This document shows positions 40,598 through 50,246 of a stretch of 64,000 bases of DNA, one piece after another (the first letter of the stretch is position 1; each line of letters starts with the position of its first letter). The translations under genes were made by a program, and so were the position numbers. The notes beneath the pieces are model-generated. The model had not been told where the DNA came from. It saw only the letters and a program-made list of their open reading frames with translations, and did no database searches. The DNA comes from CAZJHX01 sp964545715 (lineage in GTDB: Bacteria; Myxococcota_A; UBA9042; GCA-2863065): positions 1-64,000 of the forward strand of contig CAZJHX010000042.1 of assembly GCA_964545715.1 (NCBI GenBank), written 5' to 3'.

Positions 40598-41938
40598 TCA
40601 GATCTTCAGGTCGGGCAGCGGCCCCGTGCCGTCCTGACCAAACGCCGTCTCCTCCGCGCCGCACGCGTTCATCATGGAGATGAACAGGTCCGCCATCGGT
40701 GCGCCGTCGTATTTGAGGTGCCTGCCCGGCGTGACCGCGCCCCCGCCGCCGCCGGCCAGCAGCACCGGCAGGTTGACGTGCGCGTGGCTGTTGCCGTCCG
40801 CGATCTCGCTGGAGAAGTAGACCAGCGAGTTGTCCAACACGGTCCCATCCGGCTCTTCGATCGCCGCCAGCTTATCCAGCAGATACGCCAGCTGCGCGGT
40901 CTCCCAGGTGTCGATGACCGACAGCTTGGCCTGCTTGGAGACGTCACCGGCGTGGTGCGACAGATAGTGGTGCGCGTCGTTGATCCCCAGGTTGCTGAAC
41001 ACCCGGTTGCTGCCGGCGTTGCCCAGCATGAAGGTCACCACCCGCGTCAGATCACACTGAAACGCCAGCGCCGTCAGATCCGCCATCAAGCGCACGTGTG
41101 TCTCGACATCCAGGGCCGGCGCCGGCTTCTGACCCGGATAACACTGCGGGGCCTCGGCCTCCTTCTCGATGCGCTTCTCCAGCTCACGGACCGCGTCCAG
41201 GTACTGGGTCAGCTTCTGCCGGTCCGCCTTGCCCAGCACCAGCTTCAGCGCCTTGGCGTCCTCCTCGACAAAGTCCAGGACGCTCAAGCGCAGCAGCCGC
41301 CGCCGCTCGACCTGCGCGACCGTCAGGGTCTGGTCGTACCCCTTGAACAGCCGGTCAAAGACCTCCTGCGGGTTGACCTCTTTGGGCACCGGCGTCTGCG
41401 CATCCGCCCAGGCGATGTTGCGGGTATACGCGCAGCTGTAGCCCGAGTCGCAGCCGCCCGTGCTGCCCCCGCCCTCGGCGCCCAGCTCCAGCGACGGAAA
41501 CGTGGTCCAGTCTCCGATCGCCTTCGCCAGCTGCTGATCGACCGACACCCCGTTTTGGATGTTGGCCTCGCTCTTGAGCACCGGCATGCATGTCAAAAAC
41601 GAGCCGGTCCCTCGCGCGTGGTCGCCCGCAAAGTTCGCCTTGGCGGCCAGGTTGTTCAGCCCCGACAGCACCAGCAGCTGGTCCTTGAACGGCGCCAGCG
41701 GCTCCAAAATCGGCGGCAACACGTAGTCCGGCCCGGTCACCGCGGGCGTCCAGTCCGGCATGTGGATGCCGTTGGGCACGTAGAACACGACCATCCGTCG
41801 CGGCGGCGGCGGCGGCTCTTTCGGGTCCTCAGGGTCCGCCTCCTGCGCACGCGCTCGCTTCGGCCGCATGATCTCCAAGAAGGGCAGGGCTACGCTGGCG
41901 CCCACGCCACGCAAGACCGTTCGTCGATCCAGCTTCAT
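40598..41938 (-). CDS. DUF1552 exported protein
   Basis: 446 residues. The N-terminus MKLDRRTVLRGVG is a twin-arginine-like signal. The DUF1552 pattern follows: RMVVFYVPNGIHMPDWTP, then LSGLNN, GDHARGTGSFLT, SVDQQLAKAIG, LELGAEGG, and the C-terminal SEIADGNSHAHVNLPVLLAGGGG. DUF1552 proteins are related to sulfatase-like DUF1501 proteins and are usually paired with DUF1592 proteins in Planctomycetes and myxobacteria. Here the ATG overlaps the upstream DUF1592 gene's stop (ATGA). Function is unproven; a role in processing an extracellular sulfated or complex substrate is often suggested. Confidence 0.88.
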   Translation of the reverse strand: MKLDRRTVLRGVGASVALPFLEIMRPKRARAQEADPEDPKEPPPPPRRMVVFYVPNGIHMPDWTPAVTGPDYVLPPILEPLAPFKDQLLVLSGLNNLAAKANFAGDHARGTGSFLTCMPVLKSEANIQNGVSVDQQLAKAIGDWTTFPSLELGAEGGGSTGGCDSGYSCAYTRNIAWADAQTPVPKEVNPQEVFDRLFKGYDQTLTVAQVERRRLLRLSVLDFVEEDAKALKLVLGKADRQKLTQYLDAVRELEKRIEKEAEAPQCYPGQKPAPALDVETHVRLMADLTALAFQCDLTRVVTFMLGNAGSNRVFSNLGINDAHHYLSHHAGDVSKQAKLSVIDTWETAQLAYLLDKLAAIEEPDGTVLDNSLVYFSSEIADGNSHAHVNLPVLLAGGGGGAVTPGRHLKYDGAPMADLFISMMNACGAEETAFGQDGTGPLPDLKI

Positions 41939-44556
41939 TCGGGCACCTCCTCGCCATCGTCGCTGCCTTCTTCGGGCTCTTCGGGCTCAGGCGGCGGAAC
42001 CTCGGGAGCCAGCCGCATCCGGAACTGATCGGTCTGAGCCAGCAGCACCAGCAGCTCCTCCAGCACAAAGCCCTTGTCCGCCCAGGCCTCGCTGACCTCG
42101 TCCAACATCTGCTGGTCGTCGTACAGCACGCCGCGCCCCAGCATGTAGACGAACAGCTGCTGGCTGACGCACCGCGCCGTGAGCGGATCCGCCTTCAGCA
42201 GCTCGATCAGGTCCATGTAGCCCCCGATCTCGGTGCCGTCCTGCAGCGTCCCCGACGGGTCGATGGGGAAGCCGTTGTCCTCGGTCCGCCAGGCGCCGAT
42301 CGCGTCAAAGTTCTCAAACGCCAGCCCGACCGGGTCCAGCGCGTCGTGGCAGCCCGCGCACATCGGGTCCTCGCGGTGTTTTGCCAAAAGCGCCTTCACC
42401 GTGGTCGGCTCCTGGCCCTCGATCTCCAGCGCCGTCACCACGTTGTCGGGCGGCGGCGGTGGCGACGAGCACTGCAGCTGCCCCAGCACGAACTTGCCCC
42501 GCTTCACCGGCGACGTGCGGAACACGTGGGACGTCAGCGTCAAAAACGACGCGTGCGTCAGGATCCCCGCTCTCTGGCTGGCGGTCGGCGCAGACACAAA
42601 ATCAGCGCCGATCTCCGCGATGTCCATGCCGTAAAGCGCGGCCAGGCGGTCGTTTACGTACGTCACGTCGCTGTCCAGGATGTCCAGGAAGCTGCCCGCC
42701 CCGTGAATGGCGTCCGTCAGCATCAGCTCGGTCTCGGTGCGCATCGCGGCGGCCAGCTCGGCGTCAAAGTCCGGAAAGAGCGCGCCGTCGCGGATCACGT
42801 CCTCCAGCGCGCGCAGCTCCAGCCACTGCCCCACAAAGTTGTCCATCAGCGCGCTGGCCCTGGGATCGGCCAGCATCCGCCGGACCTGCTCGTCGATCAC
42901 CGCTGGATCCTGCAGCAGCCCGGCGTCCGCCAGGTCGCTCAGCTCTTTGTCCGGCATGGAGCTCCAGATGCCGTACGACAGCCGCGCGGCCAGCTCGTAA
43001 TCGGTGATGAGATGCGGCTCTTCGGCGCCCAGCTCCGGGTCGATCTCCACGCGGTACAGGAAGTGGGGCGACAGCATCACCGCCTTCAGCGCCACGCGGA
43101 TCCCCTCTTCAAAGTCTCCGCCCTCGCTGATCGCCAGCAGCACCAGCGCCACCAGCCGGTCGATCTCCGTCCCGGTCGTCGGTCGACGCCACGCTCGGCG
43201 CCCAAACGCCGTCAGAATCTCGGCCGCGCAAGCCGCCACGTCCACCTCCGCCGGGTCGCAGATCATGATGGCCGCGCGCTTCTCGGACACCTCGGGGATC
43301 GGAAGATCCAGCGTCCCGATCGTCGTGAAATAGTCCACCGCCACCGTCCCCTGCCCGGGCGTGGCGTTGGACAGCCCGACCACATGCGCCCCCGGCGACA
43401 GCTGCACGGTCGCCGTGACGATCTGCGGTCCTTCAGCCGTCCCGGTCACGGGCACCACCACCGGCGCCGCGCCGTCGATCTGCAGGGTCACCCCAAGGGT
43501 CGCGTCCGCGTTCGGCACCGCGTATGCCCGCATCGACAGCTCGTGTGTGCCCTCGCCGGCGACCACGATCTGCATTTTGGTCGGGTTGGCGGCCAGCACC
43601 CGAAACGCGCCCTGGGACTGGCCGGGGCCATTGAGCGTCTCCACCTCGATCGTCTGCGCCACCGTGGTGCTGGGGAATGGCCCCTCCACCGAGATCCAGT
43701 CGACCAGCAGGTTGCGGTCCAGCCCCTGGTCGGGCTCGTAGAAGTCGTTCAAGAAGGACGCCGACACCGTGTACGTGCCGGCTGTCGTGTAGACGCCCAT
43801 CGTGTAGACGCCCGGCGCCGCGGGTGTACCCGCCACCGGCACCGTCTGGGCCAGATCGTCCAGCGCGATCATCATCAGCGACGTGTCCGGACCCGCCGCG
43901 GTCTCGCCCGCCTTCACGCGGATCAGGTAGACCCCGTCCTCTTCGATCTCGACGTCGGCCTCGATCGTCCCGTTGGTCCACAGGTTCCAGAAGCTGCCGC
44001 TGGCCCCGCCCTTGTCGCTGCCGACGTCCTCGGCCTCCAGGTGGATCACGCTGGTCTCGTACACCGCCAGGAAGAGCGCGTCGTCGATCAGCTGCTCCGC
44101 GGCAAGCTCCATCTTCTCGAAGAGCAGCGGCGACATGGCCAACACCGACGCGATGTTGTCGAAGCCGAAGCTGTGATCATCGGCGGGAAACCCGTCCGCC
44201 GGTGTCAGATCCGTCAGCAGCAGGTCGGCGACCGTGTTGTTGTACTCCGCGCGATTGAGGCGGTGCAGCACCACGTTGCCCGGCGGCGGCGGTGGCGGCG
44301 GTGGCGGCACGTCAGCCTCCACGTCGGGCGGCACGTCCAGCGGCGGCCCGTCATCCGGCACCGGCGGCGGCCCCGGATCGGGCGCGATATCCGGCTCGGC
44401 GACATCCGGCTCGTCCGGCGGACCGTCGTCCTGCGGCGGCGGCGCGACGTCCTCCTGGGGCACGATTACGGGCGCCTCAGTCGCGTCTTCTCCACACGCC
44501 GAGACCCACAAAAACGTGACGATGACGAGCGCTCGAACGGCGCTGTTGTTGCCCAA
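41935..44556 (-). CDS. DUF1587/1592/1588/1585 cytochrome-like lipoprotein
   Basis: 873 residues. The signal ends VSAC. A Pro/Asp-rich linker with PDEPDVAEPDIAPDPG leads to the DUF1587 region (LHRLNRAEYNNTVADLL, about 90-150). Two carbohydrate-binding-module-like beta sections follow (LEAEDVGS; IEVETLNGPGQS). Then come DUF1595/DUF1592 helices (ILTAFGRRAWRRPTTGTE, SPHFLYRVEID, LAARLSYGIWSSMPDKEL). DUF1588 carries the single haem motif MCAGCHDALDPVGLAFENFD, and the C-terminal part is DUF1585. It is co-translated with the DUF1552 gene. The single haem motif and the sugar-binding modules point to redox chemistry outside the cell. Confidence 0.9.
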   Translation of the reverse strand: MGNNSAVRALVIVTFLWVSACGEDATEAPVIVPQEDVAPPPQDDGPPDEPDVAEPDIAPDPGPPPVPDDGPPLDVPPDVEADVPPPPPPPPPGNVVLHRLNRAEYNNTVADLLLTDLTPADGFPADDHSFGFDNIASVLAMSPLLFEKMELAAEQLIDDALFLAVYETSVIHLEAEDVGSDKGGASGSFWNLWTNGTIEADVEIEEDGVYLIRVKAGETAAGPDTSLMMIALDDLAQTVPVAGTPAAPGVYTMGVYTTAGTYTVSASFLNDFYEPDQGLDRNLLVDWISVEGPFPSTTVAQTIEVETLNGPGQSQGAFRVLAANPTKMQIVVAGEGTHELSMRAYAVPNADATLGVTLQIDGAAPVVVPVTGTAEGPQIVTATVQLSPGAHVVGLSNATPGQGTVAVDYFTTIGTLDLPIPEVSEKRAAIMICDPAEVDVAACAAEILTAFGRRAWRRPTTGTEIDRLVALVLLAISEGGDFEEGIRVALKAVMLSPHFLYRVEIDPELGAEEPHLITDYELAARLSYGIWSSMPDKELSDLADAGLLQDPAVIDEQVRRMLADPRASALMDNFVGQWLELRALEDVIRDGALFPDFDAELAAAMRTETELMLTDAIHGAGSFLDILDSDVTYVNDRLAALYGMDIAEIGADFVSAPTASQRAGILTHASFLTLTSHVFRTSPVKRGKFVLGQLQCSSPPPPPDNVVTALEIEGQEPTTVKALLAKHREDPMCAGCHDALDPVGLAFENFDAIGAWRTEDNGFPIDPSGTLQDGTEIGGYMDLIELLKADPLTARCVSQQLFVYMLGRGVLYDDQQMLDEVSEAWADKGFVLEELLVLLAQTDQFRMRLAPEVPPPEPEEPEEGSDDGEEVPE

Positions 44557-44565
44557 GGGAACCTC

Positions 44566-46284
44566 CTACTCCCGAATCGTGACCATTCGCCTCATTGGCA
44601 GGTCGGGCCACTCGCTGGTGCGACCTCCAGGCCAGTGTACCGTGACATCCACACTATCCGTGCCCACAGGGAACGCAAAATAAGCCTCCGGCGCCGAGTT
44701 TCCGTACAGCCCGTCCCCGCCCGCCATGATCAGCCGCGTCTGCGTGACGTCGCCGACCGTCGCCGTGATCCGCGCGCCGATCCCGTCGCCGTTCGGCGCT
44801 GGGCCGTCCAGCCGCACGGTCAGCCAGGGCGTGTCGTCGCACCCGTTGAGCTGGATGTACGGCGCGGCGTCCACGTTGCCCACGACCAGATCGGGAAAGC
44901 CGTCGCGGTTGATGTCTCCGACCACCGGCGACCGGCTCCACGCGGGCCCTTCGATGTTGGCGGCGGTCGTCACGTCCTCAAAGCCGTTGTCGCCGTCGTT
45001 TCGCAGCAGCACGTTGGTCTGCTCGTCGACGTTCTTTCGCAGCTGCCGGTCGGCGACCTCGATGAAGCCGTGCGTGACGAGCAGATCCAACAGCCCGTCG
45101 GCGTCCGCGTCAAAGAACACCGCCCCCCAGCCCACGTCGTGCGCCGCCACCAGCGTGTGCGCCCCCCGCTCGGCGGTTACGTCCTCGAACTTCAGGTCCC
45201 CCAGGTTGCGCAGCAGCGCGTTCTTATCGGGCAGCATGGCCGTGACGTACAGGTCGACCAGTCCGTCGTTGTCGTAGTCGCCGACGGCCAGGCCCATGCC
45301 GGCGATCAGGGTGTCGGCGCCGCTGCCCTCGGTGACGTCCTCCAAAATGGGGCGCCCGTCGCCGTCCACGCCGTCGTTGCGGTACAGCCGGTTGCCCTCG
45401 GCCTCGTCGTTGTCCGGCTCGCCCTCGCCGATGCCCAGCTGATCCAGCGGGCGCGCGTCGTTGACCTCGTACACGTCCAGATCGCCGTCGTTGTCCAGGT
45501 CGATCAGCGACGCGATGAACGTCAGGTCGTCGATCTTGCGCTTGGGGATCGCGGCGCTGGCGTCCGTGAAGCCGCCGGTGCCGTCGTTCAACAGCAGCAC
45601 CTCTCTGCCCGGGGTGTACGGATCATCGGGATCGCTGAAGTCCTGCTGGTTGCCCAGGTACGCGTCCAGCCAGCCGTCGCCGTTGATGTCGCCCAGCGCC
45701 ACGCTGAAGATGCTGACCTCCACCTCGCGCGGCGGGATCATCGGCGTCTCCACGCCCAGCCCGCCTTTGCCGTCCCCCGCCAGCCAGGTCGGCTCCAAGC
45801 GCGTGACCAGCACCAGATCCCGGTTTCCGTCGCCGTTGAGATCGCCCACGGTCGTGACCCGCGTGGGGTCCTGCTCGGAGGTGTGCAGGTCCTGGCCGCG
45901 ATAGTTGCCCGGCCCGCGCCCGGCCGTCAGATACACGCGGTAGGGCCCGCCGCCGTTGGTAAACACCAGGTCCAGCGCGCCGTCATAGTCCAGGTCCGCG
46001 ATGGCGACCCCGGCAAAGTCCTCGAGCACCCAGCCGCCGGGCTCTTCGGGGTCGGGCGGCGGATACGGGCTCTGCACAAAGTCGATAGCCAGCAGCTCGG
46101 AGGCGTCGGTAAACACCCCGGGAGGCGGCGCGTCGGGGCGGCAGGGCATGCCCTCGCTGATCGTGATGGGCTCGGTCGGCCGCGGCGGTGGCTGGTAGCC
46201 CGCATCGGGCACCTCGGCCGTCGTGTCGCCGCAGCCGAGCGCGCCAACGAGAAAAACAGCGACAAGAGCCTTGAATGGAGCCAA
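44566..46284 (-). CDS. FG-GAP repeat lipoprotein with C-terminal ASPIC/UnbV domain
   Basis: 572 residues from a TTG start, needed to give the signal MAPFKALVAVFLVGALGC. At least seven FG-GAP-type repeats follow (VAIADLDYDGALDLVFTNGG, GDLNGDGNRDLVLV, GDINGDGWLDAYLG, ...), each with a D-x-[DN]-x-DG calcium loop, building a beta-propeller. The C-terminal ASPIC/UnbV domain has GIGARITATVG, GGDGLYGNSAPEAYFAF and VHWPGG. It is 9 bases upstream of the DUF1592 gene and leads the four-gene cassette. It resembles the CRTAC1 group, whose bacterial members are extracellular and of unknown role. Confidence 0.88.
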   Translation of the reverse strand: MAPFKALVAVFLVGALGCGDTTAEVPDAGYQPPPRPTEPITISEGMPCRPDAPPPGVFTDASELLAIDFVQSPYPPPDPEEPGGWVLEDFAGVAIADLDYDGALDLVFTNGGGPYRVYLTAGRGPGNYRGQDLHTSEQDPTRVTTVGDLNGDGNRDLVLVTRLEPTWLAGDGKGGLGVETPMIPPREVEVSIFSVALGDINGDGWLDAYLGNQQDFSDPDDPYTPGREVLLLNDGTGGFTDASAAIPKRKIDDLTFIASLIDLDNDGDLDVYEVNDARPLDQLGIGEGEPDNDEAEGNRLYRNDGVDGDGRPILEDVTEGSGADTLIAGMGLAVGDYDNDGLVDLYVTAMLPDKNALLRNLGDLKFEDVTAERGAHTLVAAHDVGWGAVFFDADADGLLDLLVTHGFIEVADRQLRKNVDEQTNVLLRNDGDNGFEDVTTAANIEGPAWSRSPVVGDINRDGFPDLVVGNVDAAPYIQLNGCDDTPWLTVRLDGPAPNGDGIGARITATVGDVTQTRLIMAGGDGLYGNSAPEAYFAFPVGTDSVDVTVHWPGGRTSEWPDLPMRRMVTIRE

Positions 46285-46348
46285 GTGTTACGAGCCTGCG
46301 CGATCCGGTCGCATCTTATCATTTTCGGGTGGTAGCCTGCAGGCCATC

Positions 46349-47209
46349 GTGATCGCCAACTACCATCTGGGCGCGCCGGTCTGGGGGCTCAAGGACTGGG
46401 TCGGCGAGCTGTTCAGAAAGCGCTCGCAGCCCGGCGAGTTTCTGCAGCAGTACGCCGGCGTCTTCAACACGGTGGAGGGCAACACCACGTTCTGGGGCAC
46501 GCCCAGCGAGGACACGGTGCTGCGGTGGCGCGACCAGACGCCCGGTGACTTTCGCTTCTGCTTCAAGCTGCCCAAGATCGTCACGCACGATATCCGGTTG
46601 CGCGAGCATGCGTTTGTGCACGTGGACGCCTTCTTTGAGCGGATGGCGCCGCTGGGCGAGCGGCTGGGGCCGTATTTTCTACAGCTGTCACGACACTTTC
46701 CGGGCGCTGACTTCGACATCCTGGAGGCCTTTCTGCGGGCGCTGCCGGACCACCACGACTACGCGCTGGAGGTCCGCCACCCCGACTTCTACCCGGACGG
46801 ACCGCTGGACATCCCGCTAAACCAGCTGCTGACGGAGCTGAAGATGGATCGGGTCATCTTCGATACGCGAGGGCTGCGCGACGACGACCGTCGGGACCCG
46901 ATCGTGCGCGCCACGCAGCGCAAGAAGCCCAATACGCGCTGGGCGCCTGTGGCGACGGGCAAGCACCCGTTCATCCGGTACTGCGGCCACCGCCAGCTGG
47001 GCCTGGACGAGCCCTACCTGGACTTCTGGGCGGAGCACCTGACGACCTGGATTGCCGAGGGCCGCCGGCCGTACATGTTCATCCACACGCCCGGCGACTT
47101 CACGGTGCCGCGCCTGGCTGCGCGCTTTCACGAAAAACTGTCCGAAACTGTGCGTGTGGGCGACCTGCCGGCGTTTCCCGCCTCGGGTGGGCAGATGAAT
47201 CTCTTCTAA
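46349..47209 (+). CDS. DUF72 family protein
   Basis: 286 residues from GTG 46349, the first start that fits the family's N-terminus (IANYHLGAPVWGLKDW). Key segments are TVEGNTTFWGTPSEDTVLRWRD, FCFKLPKIVTHD, QLSRHFPG and the C-terminal RPYMFIHTPGDFTVPRLA. These give a TIM-barrel-like fold with conserved aromatic and acidic residues. DUF72 (YecE-like) proteins occur widely, and no biochemical function is established. The protein is cytoplasmic (no signal). It is divergent from the ASPIC lipoprotein with a 64-base gap and sits 17 bases before a MopE-like lipoprotein gene. Confidence 0.88.
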   Translation: MIANYHLGAPVWGLKDWVGELFRKRSQPGEFLQQYAGVFNTVEGNTTFWGTPSEDTVLRWRDQTPGDFRFCFKLPKIVTHDIRLREHAFVHVDAFFERMAPLGERLGPYFLQLSRHFPGADFDILEAFLRALPDHHDYALEVRHPDFYPDGPLDIPLNQLLTELKMDRVIFDTRGLRDDDRRDPIVRATQRKKPNTRWAPVATGKHPFIRYCGHRQLGLDEPYLDFWAEHLTTWIAEGRRPYMFIHTPGDFTVPRLAARFHEKLSETVRVGDLPAFPASGGQMNLF

Positions 47210-47226
47210 TAAGCTAAGCTCTCTGC

Positions 47227-48741
47227 ATGTCAGCAAAACTGTCTGTGTGTGTGGTCCTTGGCGCACTCGTGCTGGCGTGCGGCGCGGAGCGGACTGGTGT
47301 GTCTGCGGGTGTCCCCGGCACGACGCCCAGTGGAACCACCACCGGAAGCCCCATCGATGAGCCCACCGGCACGACCGCCACGGACACGGGCGCCGATGAC
47401 GACGCGTGCGCGCCTGACGCGCCCGGGGACACGCGCGCGTGTGAGAACAAGAACGACTTCGGTAGCTGCTTTGGGTTGCAGACCTGTGACGCCGTGGCGG
47501 GCTGGGGTGTCTGTGACGCGGAGACGCCGGCGGTGGAGACGTGCGACGGTCTGGACAACAACTGCGACGGCCAGACCGATGAGGGCTTTGCCGATACGGA
47601 CGGCGACACGCAGCCCGACTGTGTGGACCCGGACGACGACAATGACGGCGATCCCGACGAGACCGACTGCGCGCCGTTTGACCCGGGGGTACACGTGGGC
47701 GCGACCGATACGTGCAACGGCGTGGACGACGACTGCGACGGGGTGACCGATCCCTGTGATGACGGCGATCCGTGCACGACGGATGTGTGCGACCCGACCG
47801 ACGGGTGCTCATCAACGTCGGCGGACGGCGACGCGGAGTGTGATGACGGCGATCCCTGTACAACCGGCTCCACATGCGCCGACGGCGTGTGTGGGGGCGG
47901 CGGACCGACCGTCTGCGATGACGGGGACGCCTGCACGCAGGACGTGTGCGACCCGGAAGTGGGCTGCGTCAGTGGCGCGCCGGTAGCCTGCGATGACTCC
48001 GAGGCGTGCACAGCGGACTCCTGCGATTCGGCGTCGGGGTGCGTTTTTGCCGCTGTGGCGGACGCGACGGCATGCGACGACGGCAGCGACTGCACGCTGG
48101 ACGACGCCTGCCAGGGCGGCGTGTGCACGGGGGCGGCGCTGGAGTGCGTGGACGACAACCCGTGCGTGGTGACGACCTGCATCGGCGGGGACTGCTTGTA
48201 CGCGGCGGCCCCGGACGGCGAGCCCTGTGATGACGGGGTCGAGTGCACGGTCGGCGACACCTGCGTAGGCGGGTCGTGTGGGTCGCCGCCGGACGGTGAG
48301 CCGCTGGTGGTGACGGCGCCCATCGAGCTGGCGGCCGGCAACTACGACCCGCAGACCATCTGCGTCAAGGGCGAGGGCAGCATCCGCGCCTGCGGGCCCA
48401 TCGACCTGGACGTGGGCAGCGACGGCGCGGTGGTCATCGGCGGCGGCGGCATCGGTCCGCTGCCGGGCGCGGAGGGGGACATCACCCTCGAGTACGCCGG
48501 GTACCAGAAGCTGTATGTGCTGATCGACACGTCGCTGGTGCCGGTCGCGCTGCACCTCAAAGCGCCGGGGCTGCCGGACATCGGTATCGAGACCACGGGC
48601 CCCAACCAGATCGACCTGTACATCCAGTCCGGCGGCAAGGTGGGGATCACCGCCAAGAACGCGGTCAGCTTCAAGCAGTTCGGCGCGGCCAGCTTCTTCA
48701 TGGGGCCGACCGCGGCCGGGGAGCCGCCGTCATGTCCGTGA
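47227..48741 (+). CDS. MopE-like Cys-rich lipoprotein, paralogue 1
   Basis: 504 residues. The signal ends LVLAC. Residues 60-115 have the copper-binding-protein MopE-type motif CDGLDNNCDGQTDEGF, with DTDGDTQPDCVDPDDDNDGDPDE. CNGVDDDCDG follows, then eight or so CDDGDPCT-TDVCDP-TDGC repeats to about 370. The last 130 residues are a non-repetitive beta-rich domain (QTICVKGEGSIRACGPIDLDVGSDG, ending NAVSFKQFGAASF). The repeat type is widespread in myxobacterial surface proteins and likely binds metal or calcium. Its 3' end overlaps the next gene, a paralogue. Confidence 0.85.
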   Translation: MSAKLSVCVVLGALVLACGAERTGVSAGVPGTTPSGTTTGSPIDEPTGTTATDTGADDDACAPDAPGDTRACENKNDFGSCFGLQTCDAVAGWGVCDAETPAVETCDGLDNNCDGQTDEGFADTDGDTQPDCVDPDDDNDGDPDETDCAPFDPGVHVGATDTCNGVDDDCDGVTDPCDDGDPCTTDVCDPTDGCSSTSADGDAECDDGDPCTTGSTCADGVCGGGGPTVCDDGDACTQDVCDPEVGCVSGAPVACDDSEACTADSCDSASGCVFAAVADATACDDGSDCTLDDACQGGVCTGAALECVDDNPCVVTTCIGGDCLYAAAPDGEPCDDGVECTVGDTCVGGSCGSPPDGEPLVVTAPIELAAGNYDPQTICVKGEGSIRACGPIDLDVGSDGAVVIGGGGIGPLPGAEGDITLEYAGYQKLYVLIDTSLVPVALHLKAPGLPDIGIETTGPNQIDLYIQSGGKVGITAKNAVSFKQFGAASFFMGPTAAGEPPSCP

Positions 48742-50246
48742 TGCGCTGCTTCCTGGTGGTTGTTTTGCTTGTGGCGTGCGGTGACGAGGTGCGGTCCGCC
48801 GCGGAGGCGCCCAAAGACGGAACGGAGCACCTGCCGCAGAACACGTCCGGCGCTACGAGCGGGGAGCCTGTCTCCGATTACGGCGAGCCGTGCACCGACG
48901 GGGAGGACTGCGACAGCGGCTTCTGCGTAGTCGGTGAGACCGGCAAGACGGTGTGCACCGAGTCCTGCACGGGCGAGTGCCAGCCGGGGTGGGAGTGCGA
49001 GCAGGTGGAAGAGGGGACGGACCCGATCTTCATCTGCGTGTTTGGCGGCGCCATGTGCGCGCCGGAGCCGATCGGGGCCGAGCGCGCATGCCAGCAGACC
49101 AACGATCTGGGCACCTGCTTTGGGCATGAGACCTGCGACAAAGAGCTGGGGTGGCAGGGCTGCGACGCGCCCGAGGCGGTCGAGGAGATCTGTGACGGCG
49201 TGGACAACGACTGCGACGGGGAGGCGGACGAGGGCTTTGTCGACACGGACGGCGACACGCTGGAAGACTGCGTCGACCCCGACGACGACAACGACGGCGA
49301 CCCGGATGAGGACGACTGCGCGCCGCTGGACCCGGCGATTCACCACGGCGCTGAAGAGGTGTGCAACGGCGTGGACGACAACTGTGACCAGCAGATCGAC
49401 GAGGACGTCAGCTGCGACGACGCGGAGCCGTGTACGGCGGACGCCTGCGAGGGTGAATCCGGCTGCGCGCATGTGGCGGCGGATGACGGCACGGGCTGCG
49501 ATGACGCGGACGACTGCACCAACAGCGACGGCTGCCAGGCCGGGGTGTGCACGGGTGAGCCGCTGAACTGCGACGACGGCGATCCGTGCACACTGGGCGA
49601 GGGCTGCGAGGGCGGTGAGTGTCAGCCGGGCACACCTATGGCGTGTGATGACGGCGATCCGTGCACCGTGGGCGACGTGTGCGTGGACGGCAGCTGCGGC
49701 GAGGCCGTGCCCATGGTCTGCGACGACGGCGACACCTGCACCGCCGACGTGTGTGTGGACGGCGAGTGTTTTCACGCCGCGACCGAGGACGGGATCCCGT
49801 GCGACGACGGCATCGACTGCACCGCCGACGACGTCTGCAGCGGGGGCAAGTGCGGGTCGGCCGGTATCGCGGACGGCGGCGTGCTGGAGGGCAGCGGACT
49901 GACGCTGTCCGAGGGCAACTACGACTTCAACAACTCCAACGTCACCGGGCTGGACATCTGCGGCAACGTCAACATCGAGATCGGCGCCGCAGGTCAGGTC
50001 AACATCAAAGGGATCAAGAAGGCGCCGGCCGCAGAGGAGGCGTATCTGCAGGTGGAGTATGTCGGCACGACAAAGGTCAATCTGCAGGTCAGCGTGGCCG
50101 CCGGGGACCTCCACCTGAAAGTGTTCGGGCCCAAAGCGGATATCAAGGTCAGCTGCTCCGGCGGCTCAGGCACCTTCTTCGTCAAGATCCTGGCCGGCAA
50201 AAAGGTCGACATCACCGGCAACTGCAAGCTGGTCTACGGAAGCTAA
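48732..50246 (+). CDS. MopE-like Cys-rich lipoprotein, paralogue 2
   Basis: 504 residues, with signal ending LLVAC. ATG 48732 overlaps the previous gene by 10 bases; ATG 48741, in the TGATG overlap, is equally plausible. It has the same order as its neighbour: CDGVDNDCDGEADEGFVDTD, CNGVDDNCDQQIDED, several CDDGDxCT repeats, and a C-terminal domain (LTLSEGNYDFNNSNVTGLDICGN, AGKKVDITGNCKLVYG). The N-terminus additionally has a CTDGEDCDSGFCVVGE module. The pair arose by tandem duplication. The last 81 bases are antisense to the NUDIX gene. Confidence 0.85.
   Translation: MSVMRCFLVVVLLVACGDEVRSAAEAPKDGTEHLPQNTSGATSGEPVSDYGEPCTDGEDCDSGFCVVGETGKTVCTESCTGECQPGWECEQVEEGTDPIFICVFGGAMCAPEPIGAERACQQTNDLGTCFGHETCDKELGWQGCDAPEAVEEICDGVDNDCDGEADEGFVDTDGDTLEDCVDPDDDNDGDPDEDDCAPLDPAIHHGAEEVCNGVDDNCDQQIDEDVSCDDAEPCTADACEGESGCAHVAADDGTGCDDADDCTNSDGCQAGVCTGEPLNCDDGDPCTLGEGCEGGECQPGTPMACDDGDPCTVGDVCVDGSCGEAVPMVCDDGDTCTADVCVDGECFHAATEDGIPCDDGIDCTADDVCSGGKCGSAGIADGGVLEGSGLTLSEGNYDFNNSNVTGLDICGNVNIEIGAAGQVNIKGIKKAPAAEEAYLQVEYVGTTKVNLQVSVAAGDLHLKVFGPKADIKVSCSGGSGTFFVKILAGKKVDITGNCKLVYGS

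Noticed and set aside
42346..46335. Very long open frame on the plus strand opposite the DUF1592 and ASPIC genes
   Set aside because: Arg/His/Gln-rich translation with no domains; it mirrors third-position GC bias of the real minus-strand genes.
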